Of a DNA stretch of 64,000 bases, positions 52,609 to 61,878 are shown piece by piece (position 1 is the stretch's first letter; each line of letters starts with the position of its first letter). The notes under the pieces were generated by a model, which saw only the letters and a list, made by a program, of their open reading frames with translations, ran no database searches and was not told where the DNA came from. The stretch spans positions 1 through 64,000 of the forward strand of contig NZ_JAGGKC010000015.1 in NCBI RefSeq assembly GCF_017873395.1, read 5' to 3'. Origin of the DNA: Youngiibacter multivorans (GTDB lineage: Bacteria > Bacillota > Clostridia > Clostridiales > Clostridiaceae). The translations under genes and the position numbers were made by a program.

Positions 52609-53994
52609 TTATAAATCTACTATTGTTCCCGGATTGAGTATTCCATTTGGATCGAATGCTCTTTTTACACCCTTCATTATTTCGATTTCCCTGTCAGTAT
52701 ACTGAAGTGGCATATAGGATTTACGGGTTTTGCCTGTGCCGTGCTCGGCTGTTATTGCTCCGCCGTACTTCATGGCAGCTTTGTAGATATCGAGCCTTAT
52801 ATCCTCGAACCAGGATGGCTTTTCACCGTTTTCCTTCATGACAAAGTTGTGTATATTGCCGTCTCCGATATGCCCAACGCATGGAAGAGTAGTGTTGTAT
52901 TTTGCTGCGATCTCATCAAGGTCCCTGACAAAATAAGGTACCGATGCAGGAGGAACAGATATGTCCATTCCGTCTATCGCATGCTCGATGAATGCAGTAT
53001 ATACATTGCTCCTTATCTGGAGTATGTTTCTCTGGTCCTTTGCGGTCTCAGCAATGATGCTGTCTACTGCATTGAATTTCTCAGCTATCTCAACGATGGC
53101 CTCACTCTTTGCAAACAGGTCATCCTCGGTGCCTTCCTCAAGGATTATCATGAGGTCCACGATTCCTTCCTTAGCTGGCCATACGAGTCCCATATGCCTT
53201 GCTGCCTCTTCAATCACATTCTTCTCCACATATTCTATGGCAAGTGGAGTTATTCCTGACTGGAGGATTGCCGGAACCGTATCTGAGGCATCCTGCCTGC
53301 TGTCAAAGGATACAAGGAGGGTCCCGGTGTGGTTCTGCTTTGCATACAGCTTCAGGATTACCTTGGTTATTATACCAAGGGTACCTTCGCTTCCCACCAT
53401 CATGTGGAGGAGATCGTAGCCTGTATTGTTCTTGATGAGCTTTCCGCCTAAGGTGACTATCTCGCCTGTAGGCAGGACAACTTCAAGTCCCTTGACATGG
53501 TTTCTCATGATCCCATGCTTTACAGCACTGACCCCGCCGGCGTTTTCCGCAACCATTCCGCCAAGCTGAGCTCCCTCATCTCCTGGATGGATAGGGAAGA
53601 ACAAGCCCTTGGTTTTTTTGAGTTCTTCGTTCAGCTGTGCCAGAGTTACTCCGCTGTCAGCAATGACCATGAGGTTCTTGTCATCTACCTCTATGTTCTT
53701 TGAGAGTCTTTCCATGGAGAGTATAATGCCAGGTCTGTCAGGGATGACAGCGCCGTTGAGTCCCGTGCCGCCGCCTCTTGGTATTATAGGAATAAGCGCC
53801 TTGTTGGCATATTTCACGATTTCAGAGATTTCCTTCGTATCCTTTGGCTTGGCTACAACAACATCTGTGCATGCCTCAGGCTTGAGATATTCCTCAGTCT
53901 CGTCATAAAGGTAGTTCCCGATTTTTGAGAGGTCGCTGACAACATAGTCATCACCGCATATTTCCTTAAGTCTTCCAATTATTTCAATATCCAT
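52609..53994 (-). CDS. FAD-linked lactate/2-hydroxyacid dehydrogenase (GlcD/LctD type)
   Basis: A 461-residue VAO-fold flavoenzyme. The FAD-binding PP-loop reads PIIPRGGGTGLNGAVIPDRP. GAQLGGMVAENAGGVSAVKHG and the C-terminal CVGHIGDGNIHNF plus AEHGTGKTRKSYM belong to the GlcD/D-lactate dehydrogenase family. With EtfA and EtfB in the same operon it resembles the LctBCD lactate dehydrogenase of acetogens, which drives lactate oxidation with NAD by electron confurcation from ferredoxin. The operon order is EtfB, EtfA, carrier, dehydrogenase. Confidence 0.9.
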   Translation of the reverse strand: MDIEIIGRLKEICGDDYVVSDLSKIGNYLYDETEEYLKPEACTDVVVAKPKDTKEISEIVKYANKALIPIIPRGGGTGLNGAVIPDRPGIILSMERLSKNIEVDDKNLMVIADSGVTLAQLNEELKKTKGLFFPIHPGDEGAQLGGMVAENAGGVSAVKHGIMRNHVKGLEVVLPTGEIVTLGGKLIKNNTGYDLLHMMVGSEGTLGIITKVILKLYAKQNHTGTLLVSFDSRQDASDTVPAILQSGITPLAIEYVEKNVIEEAARHMGLVWPAKEGIVDLMIILEEGTEDDLFAKSEAIVEIAEKFNAVDSIIAETAKDQRNILQIRSNVYTAFIEHAIDGMDISVPPASVPYFVRDLDEIAAKYNTTLPCVGHIGDGNIHNFVMKENGEKPSWFEDIRLDIYKAAMKYGGAITAEHGTGKTRKSYMPLQYTDREIEIMKGVKRAFDPNGILNPGTIVDL

Positions 53995-54018
53995 TTGTTC
54001 CTCCTGACTATGAGTCTA

Positions 54019-55179
54019 CTAAGCGTTCTCAGTTGTGTTCTGAGATTTGGTGAAGAGTCGTCCAAGGTAAAACTTGAGTACGATCGGCAGGATTATGACG
54101 AATACCGAGATATATCCAAGGGTACCGTATCCCTTGGCGATAAGCGGTATCAGACCGAACTGCGCGATGGACCAGGTTATCATGACATATACTGCAGAAA
54201 CTATGATGCTCCTGTTTCTTTCCTTTGCCTTGAAGGCAGCTTCGTTGTCATTTTTGCCCATCAGTATGACAACCCTCTGGGTAATTCCATATATGAGGTT
54301 GACGCCGGTTGATACTGCTCCAAGAAGTATGAGAACTGAAACGAGAGGAACCATCCATCCTGCTCCGACACCGTTTCTGATAACTGTAAGTGCAGGTACT
54401 GATTCGGTGAGTATTCCGTCGTTCAAGAAAATAAGAAGTCCGAGGACTGTCATTAAGAGCATGGAAGCATTGAGCACGAAGCCGAGTACTGAGGCTTTCA
54501 GTATGTCCTTCTTGTCCTCAAGTGCGCTTGAATGTGCGATATACGCTCCGATAACCACCGACTGGAAGCCAGCATACTTCAGGGTTGTCCAAAGGGCATC
54601 AAACAGTCCGAGACCGGAAGCCTGAGGAGCAGCTGACAGAGCTGACAGGTTCTCCGAGATTTTCGGGAAGCCTGCAATGATGTTCGGTATGTATATTATG
54701 AACATGCCGGCTATTATTGCAATTGCTATTACACTTGCAGCTCTTCTTACGAACTTCGCCCCGAAGACTGTCAAAAGCAGGAGAGCAGCTGCGATAAGCG
54801 CTGTGTTGAACAGGTAGCTTGTTCCGAATACCGACTTCATTGTAGCGCCACCTGTTGCGAAAGCAACTGCAGTTGCCGTTATGAGTGTCAGGTTATAGAG
54901 AAGCTCATAGACATTCGACATTACCTTTTCGACTGGCTTATAGAACTTGTCGGTCCAGACCCTGTAATAGAAGGCTTTGTTTTCGAATGCATACATCCAG
55001 GCCGCGTAGAGTACAATTGCTATTACTGCCTGAGAAATAACGGGCATTATTATTGCGTATTTTCCATATCTTACGAAATACTCGACAACCTGTCTTCCGG
55101 AAGCGAAGCCGCCTCCGAAGTGTGTGGTGAACCATAGGAATGCCAGTGAAAGGTAGATCTTTTCAGTTGATTTCTTCAT
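54019..55179 (-). CDS. YkvI-like membrane transporter
   Basis: A 386-residue protein with about ten TM segments and a LeuT-like profile. It opens with FLWFTTHFGGGFASGRQVVE, an unwound-helix-type GGGFASG motif typical of YkvI/COG3949 proteins. The ATG overlaps the EtfA stop (ATGA). Sitting inside a lactate-dehydrogenase/Etf operon, where acetogens carry an LctP permease, it is a good candidate for the substrate importer. The family is otherwise uncharacterised. Confidence 0.8.
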   Translation of the reverse strand: MKKSTEKIYLSLAFLWFTTHFGGGFASGRQVVEYFVRYGKYAIIMPVISQAVIAIVLYAAWMYAFENKAFYYRVWTDKFYKPVEKVMSNVYELLYNLTLITATAVAFATGGATMKSVFGTSYLFNTALIAAALLLLTVFGAKFVRRAASVIAIAIIAGMFIIYIPNIIAGFPKISENLSALSAAPQASGLGLFDALWTTLKYAGFQSVVIGAYIAHSSALEDKKDILKASVLGFVLNASMLLMTVLGLLIFLNDGILTESVPALTVIRNGVGAGWMVPLVSVLILLGAVSTGVNLIYGITQRVVILMGKNDNEAAFKAKERNRSIIVSAVYVMITWSIAQFGLIPLIAKGYGTLGYISVFVIILPIVLKFYLGRLFTKSQNTTENA

Positions 55180-56216
55180 TTGTTATTCCCCCCGTTGGAT
55201 AATATTGAAGCAACAGCGTCTGAAGATGAGGAAGCAGCTTTTTCTTTTTTTATCCTCTCGATTAGCTGAGGTATGATCTCATATATATCCCCGACTATCC
55301 CGTAGTCAGCCACATTGAATATCGGGGCTGACGGATCTGAATTTATTGCTATTATTACCTCAGAATCCATCATGCCGGCGAGATGCTGGGGCGCTCCTGA
55401 TATTCCGCAGGCGATATAGACCTTGGGTTTGACCCTGTTGCCGCTATATCCCACCTGATGCTCCCTTGGTATAAAGCCTGCCTCCACCATAGGCCTTGAG
55501 GATCCCACAGAGCCACCTAAAAGGACAGCCAGCTCCTCAAGCATCCTAAAGTCCTCGGGGCTCCTTAATCCTGAACCGCCTGATACAACCACTTCAGCAC
55601 TTGAGATGTCAAACCCGCTTGATTCAAGCTCTTTTATGAACTCCAGAGAAGGATTCTTTGAACCGCACTCCTTAAGTCGAATTATCTCTCCTGTTCTTCC
55701 AGGTACCCTTTCAGCCTCATCGAACTCCTTGTACCTGACCGTAGCCATCTGAGGCATTGAATCAGAAAGAATCTGAGCCAAAATGTTCTCTGAGAAGGCA
55801 GGACGTATCTGTACCAGGTGTCCGTCCTCATCTACATCAAGGTCTGTGCAGTCTGCTGTAAGGCCTGTCCTTAAGCCTGCTGCGACCCTAGGGGCCACTG
55901 ACCTTCCGAGGGATGTGGCTCCTATAAGGAATACCTCAGGTCTTATCTCCTCGGTAAGCCTTATCAGATTCTCAGCAAACACATATTCATCTGGAAGAGA
56001 AAAGGCAGACTCATCCTCAACTACAAAAACCTTGTCCGCACCTCTTTCAATCAGTTCGGCACATGACATGCCAAAAGGACCCAGCACTGCAGCATACAGT
56101 TCTGAGCCTAATTTTTCTGCTATTTTTCTTCCTACACCAAGCAACTCGAAGCTTACCTTGTGCAGCTTTCCATTTTTTTGCTCCGCAAAAACGAGCACTC
56201 CCTTAGATTCCATCAC
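55176..56216 (-). CDS. etfA: Electron transfer flavoprotein alpha subunit (lactate operon)
   Basis: A 346-residue EtfA with FAD motifs VVSGGSGLRSPEDF, SRPMVEAGFIPREHQVGYSGN and CGISGAPQHLAGMMDSEVI. It lacks the N-terminal ferredoxin domain that A. woodii LctC carries. It overlaps EtfB by 14 bp and is translated next to it. It is clearly diverged from the EtfA at 7289, so the two Etf pairs are separate paralogues with different partner dehydrogenases. Confidence 0.92.
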   Translation of the reverse strand: MMESKGVLVFAEQKNGKLHKVSFELLGVGRKIAEKLGSELYAAVLGPFGMSCAELIERGADKVFVVEDESAFSLPDEYVFAENLIRLTEEIRPEVFLIGATSLGRSVAPRVAAGLRTGLTADCTDLDVDEDGHLVQIRPAFSENILAQILSDSMPQMATVRYKEFDEAERVPGRTGEIIRLKECGSKNPSLEFIKELESSGFDISSAEVVVSGGSGLRSPEDFRMLEELAVLLGGSVGSSRPMVEAGFIPREHQVGYSGNRVKPKVYIACGISGAPQHLAGMMDSEVIIAINSDPSAPIFNVADYGIVGDIYEIIPQLIERIKKEKAASSSSDAVASILSNGGNNK

Positions 56217-57024
56217 CCTGCATAACCTCCAAAACCTTCGTATCCTTCAAAACTTCGATCAGGGTATCTATTGCCATTGGTATGTCTTCCCTGTAGACTG
56301 AGCCTGCTCTCTCTGCAGATTCAGGAATCACAATCTTCCTTACCCTTGTAGCAGAACCTTTAAGTCCGGTTTCCTCTTCTTTCAGGTAACCTTCAAGGCC
56401 ATCCAGTCCAAGTACCGGTATTTCTGCCTTCCTGGCCTTCATCTTGCTCTTCAGCGATGGAAGCCTTGGTGAAGAGATATCCTTTGTGACTGTAACGAGT
56501 ACTGGGAACTTTAGCTTCTTCTGGTATCTTCCGTCCCATATCCTGGTTGTGACAGTAACAGAAGACTCATCGACATCATCGATGCTTTCCGCATAGCCTG
56601 CATGCGGGATTCCAAGCAGCTCAGCTATCTCAGGTCCTACCTGGCCTGTATCGCCGTCTACAGTCTGCATTCCAGCCAGTACGAGGCTGTAGGGTCCGGT
56701 GCTCCTGATACCTGCGGCGAGAGTCATTGCCGTGGCCTTGACATCAGCACCACCGAATTTCCTGTCACTTAGCAGCACTCCGTTTGAGGCGCCTCTTGCT
56801 ATGGCCTCCCTTATGGCTTCCTTTGCGCTTGGCGGTCCCATGCTGATGACGAATACTTCAGCACCAGTCTTCTCTGAGATCTGCACTGCAGCCTCCAATG
56901 CATTCAGGTCAAATGGGTTAATTTCAGTCCCGGCTGAATTCCTGTCAATTACTCCTCGTTCTCTATCGAACTTGACCTCTTCCATATCGGGAACCTGCTT
57001 GATCAGAACTACTATCCTATCCAC
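56203..57024 (-). CDS. etfB: Electron transfer flavoprotein beta subunit (lactate operon)
   Basis: A 273-residue EtfB. It begins DRIVVLIKQVPDMEEVKFDR, with VISMGPPSAKEAIREAIARGA and VLAGMQTVDGDTGQVGPEIA. It is the first gene of the operon. The DGDTGQVGP block resembles anaerobe bifurcating Etfs, as does the first pair. RBS AGGAGG precedes ATG 57024. Confidence 0.92.
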   Translation of the reverse strand: MDRIVVLIKQVPDMEEVKFDRERGVIDRNSAGTEINPFDLNALEAAVQISEKTGAEVFVISMGPPSAKEAIREAIARGASNGVLLSDRKFGGADVKATAMTLAAGIRSTGPYSLVLAGMQTVDGDTGQVGPEIAELLGIPHAGYAESIDDVDESSVTVTTRIWDGRYQKKLKFPVLVTVTKDISSPRLPSLKSKMKARKAEIPVLGLDGLEGYLKEEETGLKGSATRVRKIVIPESAERAGSVYREDIPMAIDTLIEVLKDTKVLEVMQGDGI

Positions 57025-57068
57025 TACGTATCCTCCTATTCGATTTCTGCAGGTCTTTATTCAATTGT

Positions 57069-57138
57069 CATATTGTCATCAGAAGTCTGGCTGGAATTAT
57101 CAAAATTCCATAATATGCATATTTCGTATGACAATATG
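57069..57138. promoter_or_regulatory. Split 11-bp inverted repeat upstream of the lactate operon
   Basis: CATATTGTCAT (57069-57079) and ATGACAATATG (57128-57138) are exact reverse complements 48 bp apart in the EtfB promoter region. An extra TTGTCAT half-site abuts the first arm. It fits a two-site operator for a GntR/LldR-like regulator (inference). Confidence 0.5.
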
Positions 57139-57235
57139 TTTAAATTTAACTTTATCAAACTTTTGACACCATAACAAGCATATGTGACAAAATTGTTAAT
57201 AATCCGTAAAGTCAGAAATGAAAATAGAAAAAAAG

Positions 57236-57282
57236 AAGCCTCATAGTGTGCTGATTTTCATCATATCACGCTATGCGGCTTT
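57236..57282 (-). terminator. Terminator of the GyrI-like gene
   Basis: On the minus strand AAGCCGCATAGCGTG pairs with CACACTATGAGGCTT with two mismatches, inner TGAT/ATCA pairs extend it, and TTTTTTT follows. It insulates the lactate operon promoter. Confidence 0.85.
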
Positions 57283-57285
57283 GGA

Positions 57286-57744
57286 TCACTTTACTGCTAT
57301 TCTGATCATTGTAAGAAGCTCAGCCTCAGGTGCATCGCCGGGACTGTTAAGGTAGGTCTCATAGTACGCGCCGACAGGAGACAGGTCATGGATTTCCATC
57401 CACCTCATCATTTCGCCATAGACCTCGGGAAACTTGGAATACGGGCCTTTGTGAAGGCACTCCACAGCAGTGTGTGCTCTTATGAAGGAAGCATGTATGG
57501 CTCCTTGCCCTGGCAGAGGAGAAACTACCGGGAATCCGATCTCTATGTCCAGGTCATCCATTTCATTGTTGTAGTAGGCAACATAAGGAGGGCCTCCAGG
57601 AGATTCGCCGAGATATTCGAGATATGTCGCAATCTTCATGAATCCGTCGCCAATTGCGTCCTTCAGTCCTTCAAGGCTTGTACGTCTTCTTATCATAAGC
57701 ACTGGAAACTCTTCAATTTCCCTTAAATTAATTTCAGACATCAT
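57286..57744 (-). CDS. GyrI-like effector-binding domain protein
   Basis: A 152-residue stand-alone GyrI/AraC-effector-like protein. It has LREIEEFPVLMIRRRTSLEG, GPPYVAYYNN, IEIGFPVVSPLPGQG and the C-terminal GAYYETYLNSPGDAPEAELLTMI, the usual conserved Glu block. These domains bind cationic or hydrophobic small molecules, and some hydrolyse toxins. It has no DNA-binding domain. GGGGGGTGTT precedes ATG ATG, so the start is 57744 or 57741. Confidence 0.8.
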   Translation of the reverse strand: MMSEINLREIEEFPVLMIRRRTSLEGLKDAIGDGFMKIATYLEYLGESPGGPPYVAYYNNEMDDLDIEIGFPVVSPLPGQGAIHASFIRAHTAVECLHKGPYSKFPEVYGEMMRWMEIHDLSPVGAYYETYLNSPGDAPEAELLTMIRIAVK

Positions 57745-57923
57745 AACACCCCCCCAATTTTAAGCGGGATTATTTCCCTAACTGAATTATAGTACAGAAC
57801 TTTGAAATAACGATGAACACCAGCTGAGAAAGGAACCATCAAACTGTTCAAAAAACTTTGAAATGGTATTTGTTACGATGTATATTAATAACAGACGGTT
57901 CTACAAAGATTGGAGTGTTGCTG

Positions 57924-58922
57924 ATGGATAAGATAAGGAAGGTAATAGGTTACAGGACCCTGAAGACTGCAGTTGGTGCAGCGATAGCTGTATTCATATC
58001 ACAGCTGATAGGGCTGAGCTATGCTGCAAATTCAGGAATAATTGTCATACTTAGTGTGCAGAGCACGAAGAAGAAATCGAGGGACCTTGCCCTTCAGAGG
58101 CTTCTTGCAACGATTCTCGCACTCGCGACGGGGACGGTAGTATTCTCGATTATGGGCTTTACTGCTCTGTCGTTCGGAGTTTATCTCCTGATTTTCATAC
58201 CATTAGCAGTGAAATTTAAATTCCATGACGCAATTGTTCCGTGCTCAGTCCTTGTATCACATATACTTTCAGTAAAGTCTGTTGCACCGAACTGGCTTCT
58301 GAATGAGTTCATGCAGATGGTCATAGGTGCCGGAGTAGGGCTAATTATGAACATGCACATACCAAGCGTTGAAGGCAAGCTGTGTGAAGACATAGCGATT
58401 ATCGAAGAGGGCATTAAGAATGTGCTTAAGGATATGGCAGCCTGTCTGAGAAAGCCACTTGAGATGAAACTAGAGGAAAGCTATCTGATAAATCTTGGAG
58501 CAGCCCTTGGAGAAGGAAGGGAAAGGGCGGTTATAGAGGCGTCAAACCATCCTGGCGGGGAAGTAACATATTTTATGAGATACATGGACATGCGAAACAG
58601 CCAGTATGAGCTGCTGAAGCACATGGGTAAGTATGTACAGCGAGTGAAATTCATAAACGAACAGTCTGAAATGGCGGCAAAGCTTACGGATTATGTGGCC
58701 GCTCAGGTAAGCGAGCCAAATACCAAGGATGCTGCCTTCACAGGGCTTGAGGAATACAGGGAAATATTCAGAACCATGGAGCTTCCGAAGACAAGGGAGG
58801 AGTTCGAGAACAGGGCGTCTCTCTATGAGTACGTGAACGACCTGGAAAATTTCATTAACGTGAAAAGGAGCTTCATAGCATCACTTACAGAAATCGAGAA
58901 ACAGAAGTTCGGGAAAAGGTAA
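57924..58922 (+). CDS. Aromatic acid exporter family (ArAE/DUF939-like) protein
   Basis: A 332-residue protein with four or five N-terminal TM segments (GYRTLKTAVGAAIAVFISQL to about residue 150) and a long C-terminal helical cytoplasmic domain. That is the half-size ArAE layout common in Firmicutes. GGAG at about 57911 supports ATG 57924 over the longer frame. It lies 42 bp before the sigma-54 activator gene and may be co-transcribed. Confidence 0.75.
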   Translation: MDKIRKVIGYRTLKTAVGAAIAVFISQLIGLSYAANSGIIVILSVQSTKKKSRDLALQRLLATILALATGTVVFSIMGFTALSFGVYLLIFIPLAVKFKFHDAIVPCSVLVSHILSVKSVAPNWLLNEFMQMVIGAGVGLIMNMHIPSVEGKLCEDIAIIEEGIKNVLKDMAACLRKPLEMKLEESYLINLGAALGEGRERAVIEASNHPGGEVTYFMRYMDMRNSQYELLKHMGKYVQRVKFINEQSEMAAKLTDYVAAQVSEPNTKDAAFTGLEEYREIFRTMELPKTREEFENRASLYEYVNDLENFINVKRSFIASLTEIEKQKFGKR

Positions 58923-58964
58923 GAGGCTCTAAGGCATAAGCCATAGGGCACGGGAGGTTCATCA

Positions 58965-60299
58965 GTGGTTATTGATACCTGGATCAGGTCAGTCTTCGAT
59001 TCACTATATGATGGAATACTGATAATCGGGAAGGATGAAAACGTCAAGTATGTCAATGCATCCTATACGAGGATAACCGGCGTAAAAGAAGAAGATATCG
59101 TGGGAAAAAAGCTCAGGGAAGTAAGGCACGGCGCCAGGCTTCCTAACGTGCTTCAGACCAGAAAGCCCATAGTTGGAGCGCTTCGTGAGGAAAATGGCAT
59201 TGATTACGTTGTGAACATGTCCCCGATACTTTCAAAGGGAGAAGTGGTCGGTGCGATTTCAATCGTAAGCACCATTGATGATGCACTGGACCTGTCACAA
59301 ACTCTGAACAGGTATCAGTCGAAGATCGCGAAGCTTGAAGGAAGGATGAAGGCTATACAGCGGGCAAGATACACCATGGATGACATGGTGGCGACAGATC
59401 CCAAATCCAGGGAGCTAAAGAAGCTGCTTTTGAGAATTTCGAAGAAGGATACCACGATCCTTCTGACTGGTGAAAGCGGAACAGGAAAGGAAATGGCAGC
59501 TCAGGCGATCCATAACGCATCTGACAGGGCGGGCGGCCCATTCATCGCAGTGAATTGCGCATCATTCGGTGGCAACCTGCTTGAGAGTGAGCTGTTCGGC
59601 TATGAGGAGGGCTCATTCACGGGAGCAAGGAAGGATGGAAAGCTGGGACTTTTCGAGGCTGCAGACGGCGGGACCATATTCCTTGATGAGATCGCTGAAA
59701 TAGGTGCGGAGGTTCAGGCGAAGCTATTAAGGACCCTTCAGGAAAAGACTGTCAGGAGGATCGGCGGAATCAGGGAAATCTCAGTCGATGTGAGGGTACT
59801 AGCCGCAACAAACAGGGACCTGGAATCCATGGTTTCATCCGGGACCTTCAGGGAGGACCTCTTTTACAGGCTGTCTGTCTTTCCAGTGACGCTGCCCCCG
59901 CTCAGAGAGCGGAGGGAGGACATCATCCCGCTCGCTGAAGGGTTCCTCCTTCAGCACAAGAATGACCTCAAGAGTGACATAAGCCTCGGCGATGATGCCA
60001 GGAAGATGCTGACTTCATACAGATGGCCGGGAAACATTAGGGAGCTTAAAAATTCCATGGAATTTGCAGTCAACATGATGGAGAATGAAGTAATTACAGG
60101 ACGAAATCTCCCCGCAAGAATTCAGGCATCAATGGAAGACAAGTTCAAGGCTGAAAGCCTGTCAGAAATGGTGAGGAAATTCGAGAGGGAAGAGATAGTG
60201 AAGCTTCTGAACCTCCATGGACATACGCTGGAGGGCAAGAAAAAGGTGGCTGAAATTCTTGGAATATCCCTTGCAAGCCTATACAGCAAGATAAAGTAG
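58965..60299 (+). CDS. PAS-domain sigma-54 enhancer-binding activator
   Basis: A 444-residue activator from GTG 58965, behind GGGAGG. It has a PAS domain (FDSLYDGILIIGKDENVKYV), a short linker coiled coil (about 110-140), then AAA+ with Walker A GESGTGKE, the GAFTGA loop as EEGSFTGARK, Walker B GTIFLDEIAEI and REDLFYRLSVFPV. A Fis helix-turn-helix closes it (LEGKKKVAEILGISLASLYSKIK). The next region holds three identical dyads and a -24/-12 promoter. This protein is the obvious activator of the citrate-type transporter operon. Confidence 0.92.
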   Translation: MVIDTWIRSVFDSLYDGILIIGKDENVKYVNASYTRITGVKEEDIVGKKLREVRHGARLPNVLQTRKPIVGALREENGIDYVVNMSPILSKGEVVGAISIVSTIDDALDLSQTLNRYQSKIAKLEGRMKAIQRARYTMDDMVATDPKSRELKKLLLRISKKDTTILLTGESGTGKEMAAQAIHNASDRAGGPFIAVNCASFGGNLLESELFGYEEGSFTGARKDGKLGLFEAADGGTIFLDEIAEIGAEVQAKLLRTLQEKTVRRIGGIREISVDVRVLAATNRDLESMVSSGTFREDLFYRLSVFPVTLPPLRERREDIIPLAEGFLLQHKNDLKSDISLGDDARKMLTSYRWPGNIRELKNSMEFAVNMMENEVITGRNLPARIQASMEDKFKAESLSEMVRKFEREEIVKLLNLHGHTLEGKKKVAEILGISLASLYSKIK

Positions 60300-60301
60300 A
60301 G

Positions 60302-60331
60302 TACCCGGATCATCCTCAGGGATATCCGGGT
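60302..60331 (+). terminator. Terminator-like hairpin after the activator gene
   Basis: ACCCGGAT and ATCCGGGT pair (plus inner TCCT/AGGG) right after the stop, ending in TTT. Confidence 0.6.
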
Positions 60332-60447
60332 TTCCAGTTTTCTGGAATTTCGTGAATTTATTCCAAAAAACTGGAATATGCTGGAAAATAACGATTTCAT
60401 GGAGATGCTTTTTGAGAAAGTAAGGGAAATATTCCAAAATACTGGAA
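60332..60447. promoter_or_regulatory. Three upstream activating dyads for the sigma-54 activator
   Basis: TTCCA-N6-TGGAA occurs at 60332-60347, 60361-60376 and 60432-60447. All have the same spacer length and similar AT-rich spacers. A half-site TGGAA lies at about 60381. They sit 65-180 bp before the promoter, the usual enhancer distance, and are the likely binding sites of the Fis-type helix-turn-helix protein just upstream. Confidence 0.75.
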
Positions 60448-60510
60448 ATGTCAGTCTGTAAAATTAATGGAGAATGCCTGATTTACAATGGATTTAAAGT
60501 TTAGACAGAC

Positions 60511-60527
60511 TTGGCATGACAATTGCT
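60511..60527 (+). promoter_or_regulatory. Sigma-54 (-24/-12) promoter of the transporter operon
   Basis: TTGGCATGACAATTGCT has GG at 60513-60514 and GC at 60525-60526 with the strict 10-bp interval. It matches consensus TGGCAC-N5-TTGCW at all but one position. The transcript would start near 60538, just before GGAGGAA and ATG 60564. Confidence 0.85.
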
Positions 60528-60563
60528 TAACATAAAGTGAAATAATTATTCAGGAGGAATCTT

Positions 60564-61862
60564 ATGTTAGCATTTCTTGGTTTGGCAACAGTACTGCTGC
60601 TTCTTGTTCTGGTAATGACGAAAAAGGCAACCCCGGTTGTAGCGCTCATAGCGGTGCCTACACTTACTGCACTCATCGCAGGGTCAGGCCTTAAGGTCGG
60701 AACGTTCATCACCAATGGTATCAAGACCATTGCTCCTACTGGAGTCATGTTCATCTTCGCAATACTCTTTTTCGGTATCCTCAGTGACGCCGGAACATTC
60801 AATCCGATCATAAACAAGATACTCAAGGTTGTAGGCAAGAATCCGGCAAAGATAACAGTCGGAACCGCAATACTTGCAATGATCGTTCATCTAGACGGTT
60901 CAGGAGCTGTAACTTTCCTTGTTACAATTCCAGCGATGCTTCCGCTTTACGATGCACTTGGCATGAAGAGGTCGGTGCTGGCTACAGTCACAGCACTTGC
61001 AGCAGGAACCATGAACATCGTTCCATGGGGCGGACCTACGCTAAGGGCTGCAACAGCACTTAACATAGAGATAACAAAGCTTTTCAATCCGGTTCTTGTA
61101 CCTATGCTCTCAGGTATTGCATTCGTTCTCTTCGTTGCATACTATCTTGGAAACAAGGAGAAGAAGAGACTTGGAAACCTCGAGACAGATGATGCATCAG
61201 TTCATGAGGTTACAGTTGATGCAGAAAAGGAAAAGATGCTTAGACCAAACCTTTTCATATTCAACATACTGCTTATCATTGCGGCAATAGCAGTCATGAT
61301 ATCAGCAAAACTGCCTCCTCAGGTAGTATTCATGTTCGCATTCTGCATAGCGCTCATTGTCAACTATCCTAAGGTTTCAGACCAGAGGGCGAGGGTCGAT
61401 GCTCATGCGAAGGAAGCCCTGATGATGGCGAGTGTCCTGTTCGCTGCAGGTGCATTCACAGGAATCATGAAGGATTCAGGAATGATAACCGCAATGTCAG
61501 AGTTCATGGTTGCCATGATACCGCAGTCACTTGGCAAGCTCATACCTCTTGTAACAGGTATCGTTGCTATGCCGCTAAGCCTCATATTTGACCCTGATTC
61601 ATACTACTTCGGTGTAATGCCGGTTATCGCTAACGCTGCATCCCAGTTTGGAGTAGATCCTGTTATGGTTGGAAGAGCTTCCATACTTGGACAGATGACA
61701 ACAGGATTCCCGGTAAGTCCGCTCACTGCAGCCACATTCCTTTTGACAGGACTTACAGGAGTGGACCTTGGAGAGCATCAGAAGAATACAATACCATGGG
61801 CATTCGCAGCTACGATAATAATGCTTGTTGTAGCAGTTGTCATGGGTGTAGTAGCCATATAG
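60564..61862 (+). CDS. CitMHS-family citrate/carboxylate:H+ symporter
   Basis: A 432-residue polytopic protein (about 12 TM segments) of the CitMHS branch of the ion-transporter superfamily. It has MIVHLDGSGAVTFLVTIPAM, NIVPWGGPTLRAATALN and FDPDSYYFGVMPVIANAA, which are conserved in Mg-citrate symporters such as CitM/CitN. It is the first gene of the sigma-54 operon. Since AtuA-type genes follow and no citrate lyase is near, the substrate may be a different tricarboxylate or branched acid. Confidence 0.87.
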   Translation: MLAFLGLATVLLLLVLVMTKKATPVVALIAVPTLTALIAGSGLKVGTFITNGIKTIAPTGVMFIFAILFFGILSDAGTFNPIINKILKVVGKNPAKITVGTAILAMIVHLDGSGAVTFLVTIPAMLPLYDALGMKRSVLATVTALAAGTMNIVPWGGPTLRAATALNIEITKLFNPVLVPMLSGIAFVLFVAYYLGNKEKKRLGNLETDDASVHEVTVDAEKEKMLRPNLFIFNILLIIAAIAVMISAKLPPQVVFMFAFCIALIVNYPKVSDQRARVDAHAKEALMMASVLFAAGAFTGIMKDSGMITAMSEFMVAMIPQSLGKLIPLVTGIVAMPLSLIFDPDSYYFGVMPVIANAASQFGVDPVMVGRASILGQMTTGFPVSPLTAATFLLTGLTGVDLGEHQKNTIPWAFAATIIMLVVAVVMGVVAI

Positions 61863-61878
61863 GCGAACGGAGGAAGAA

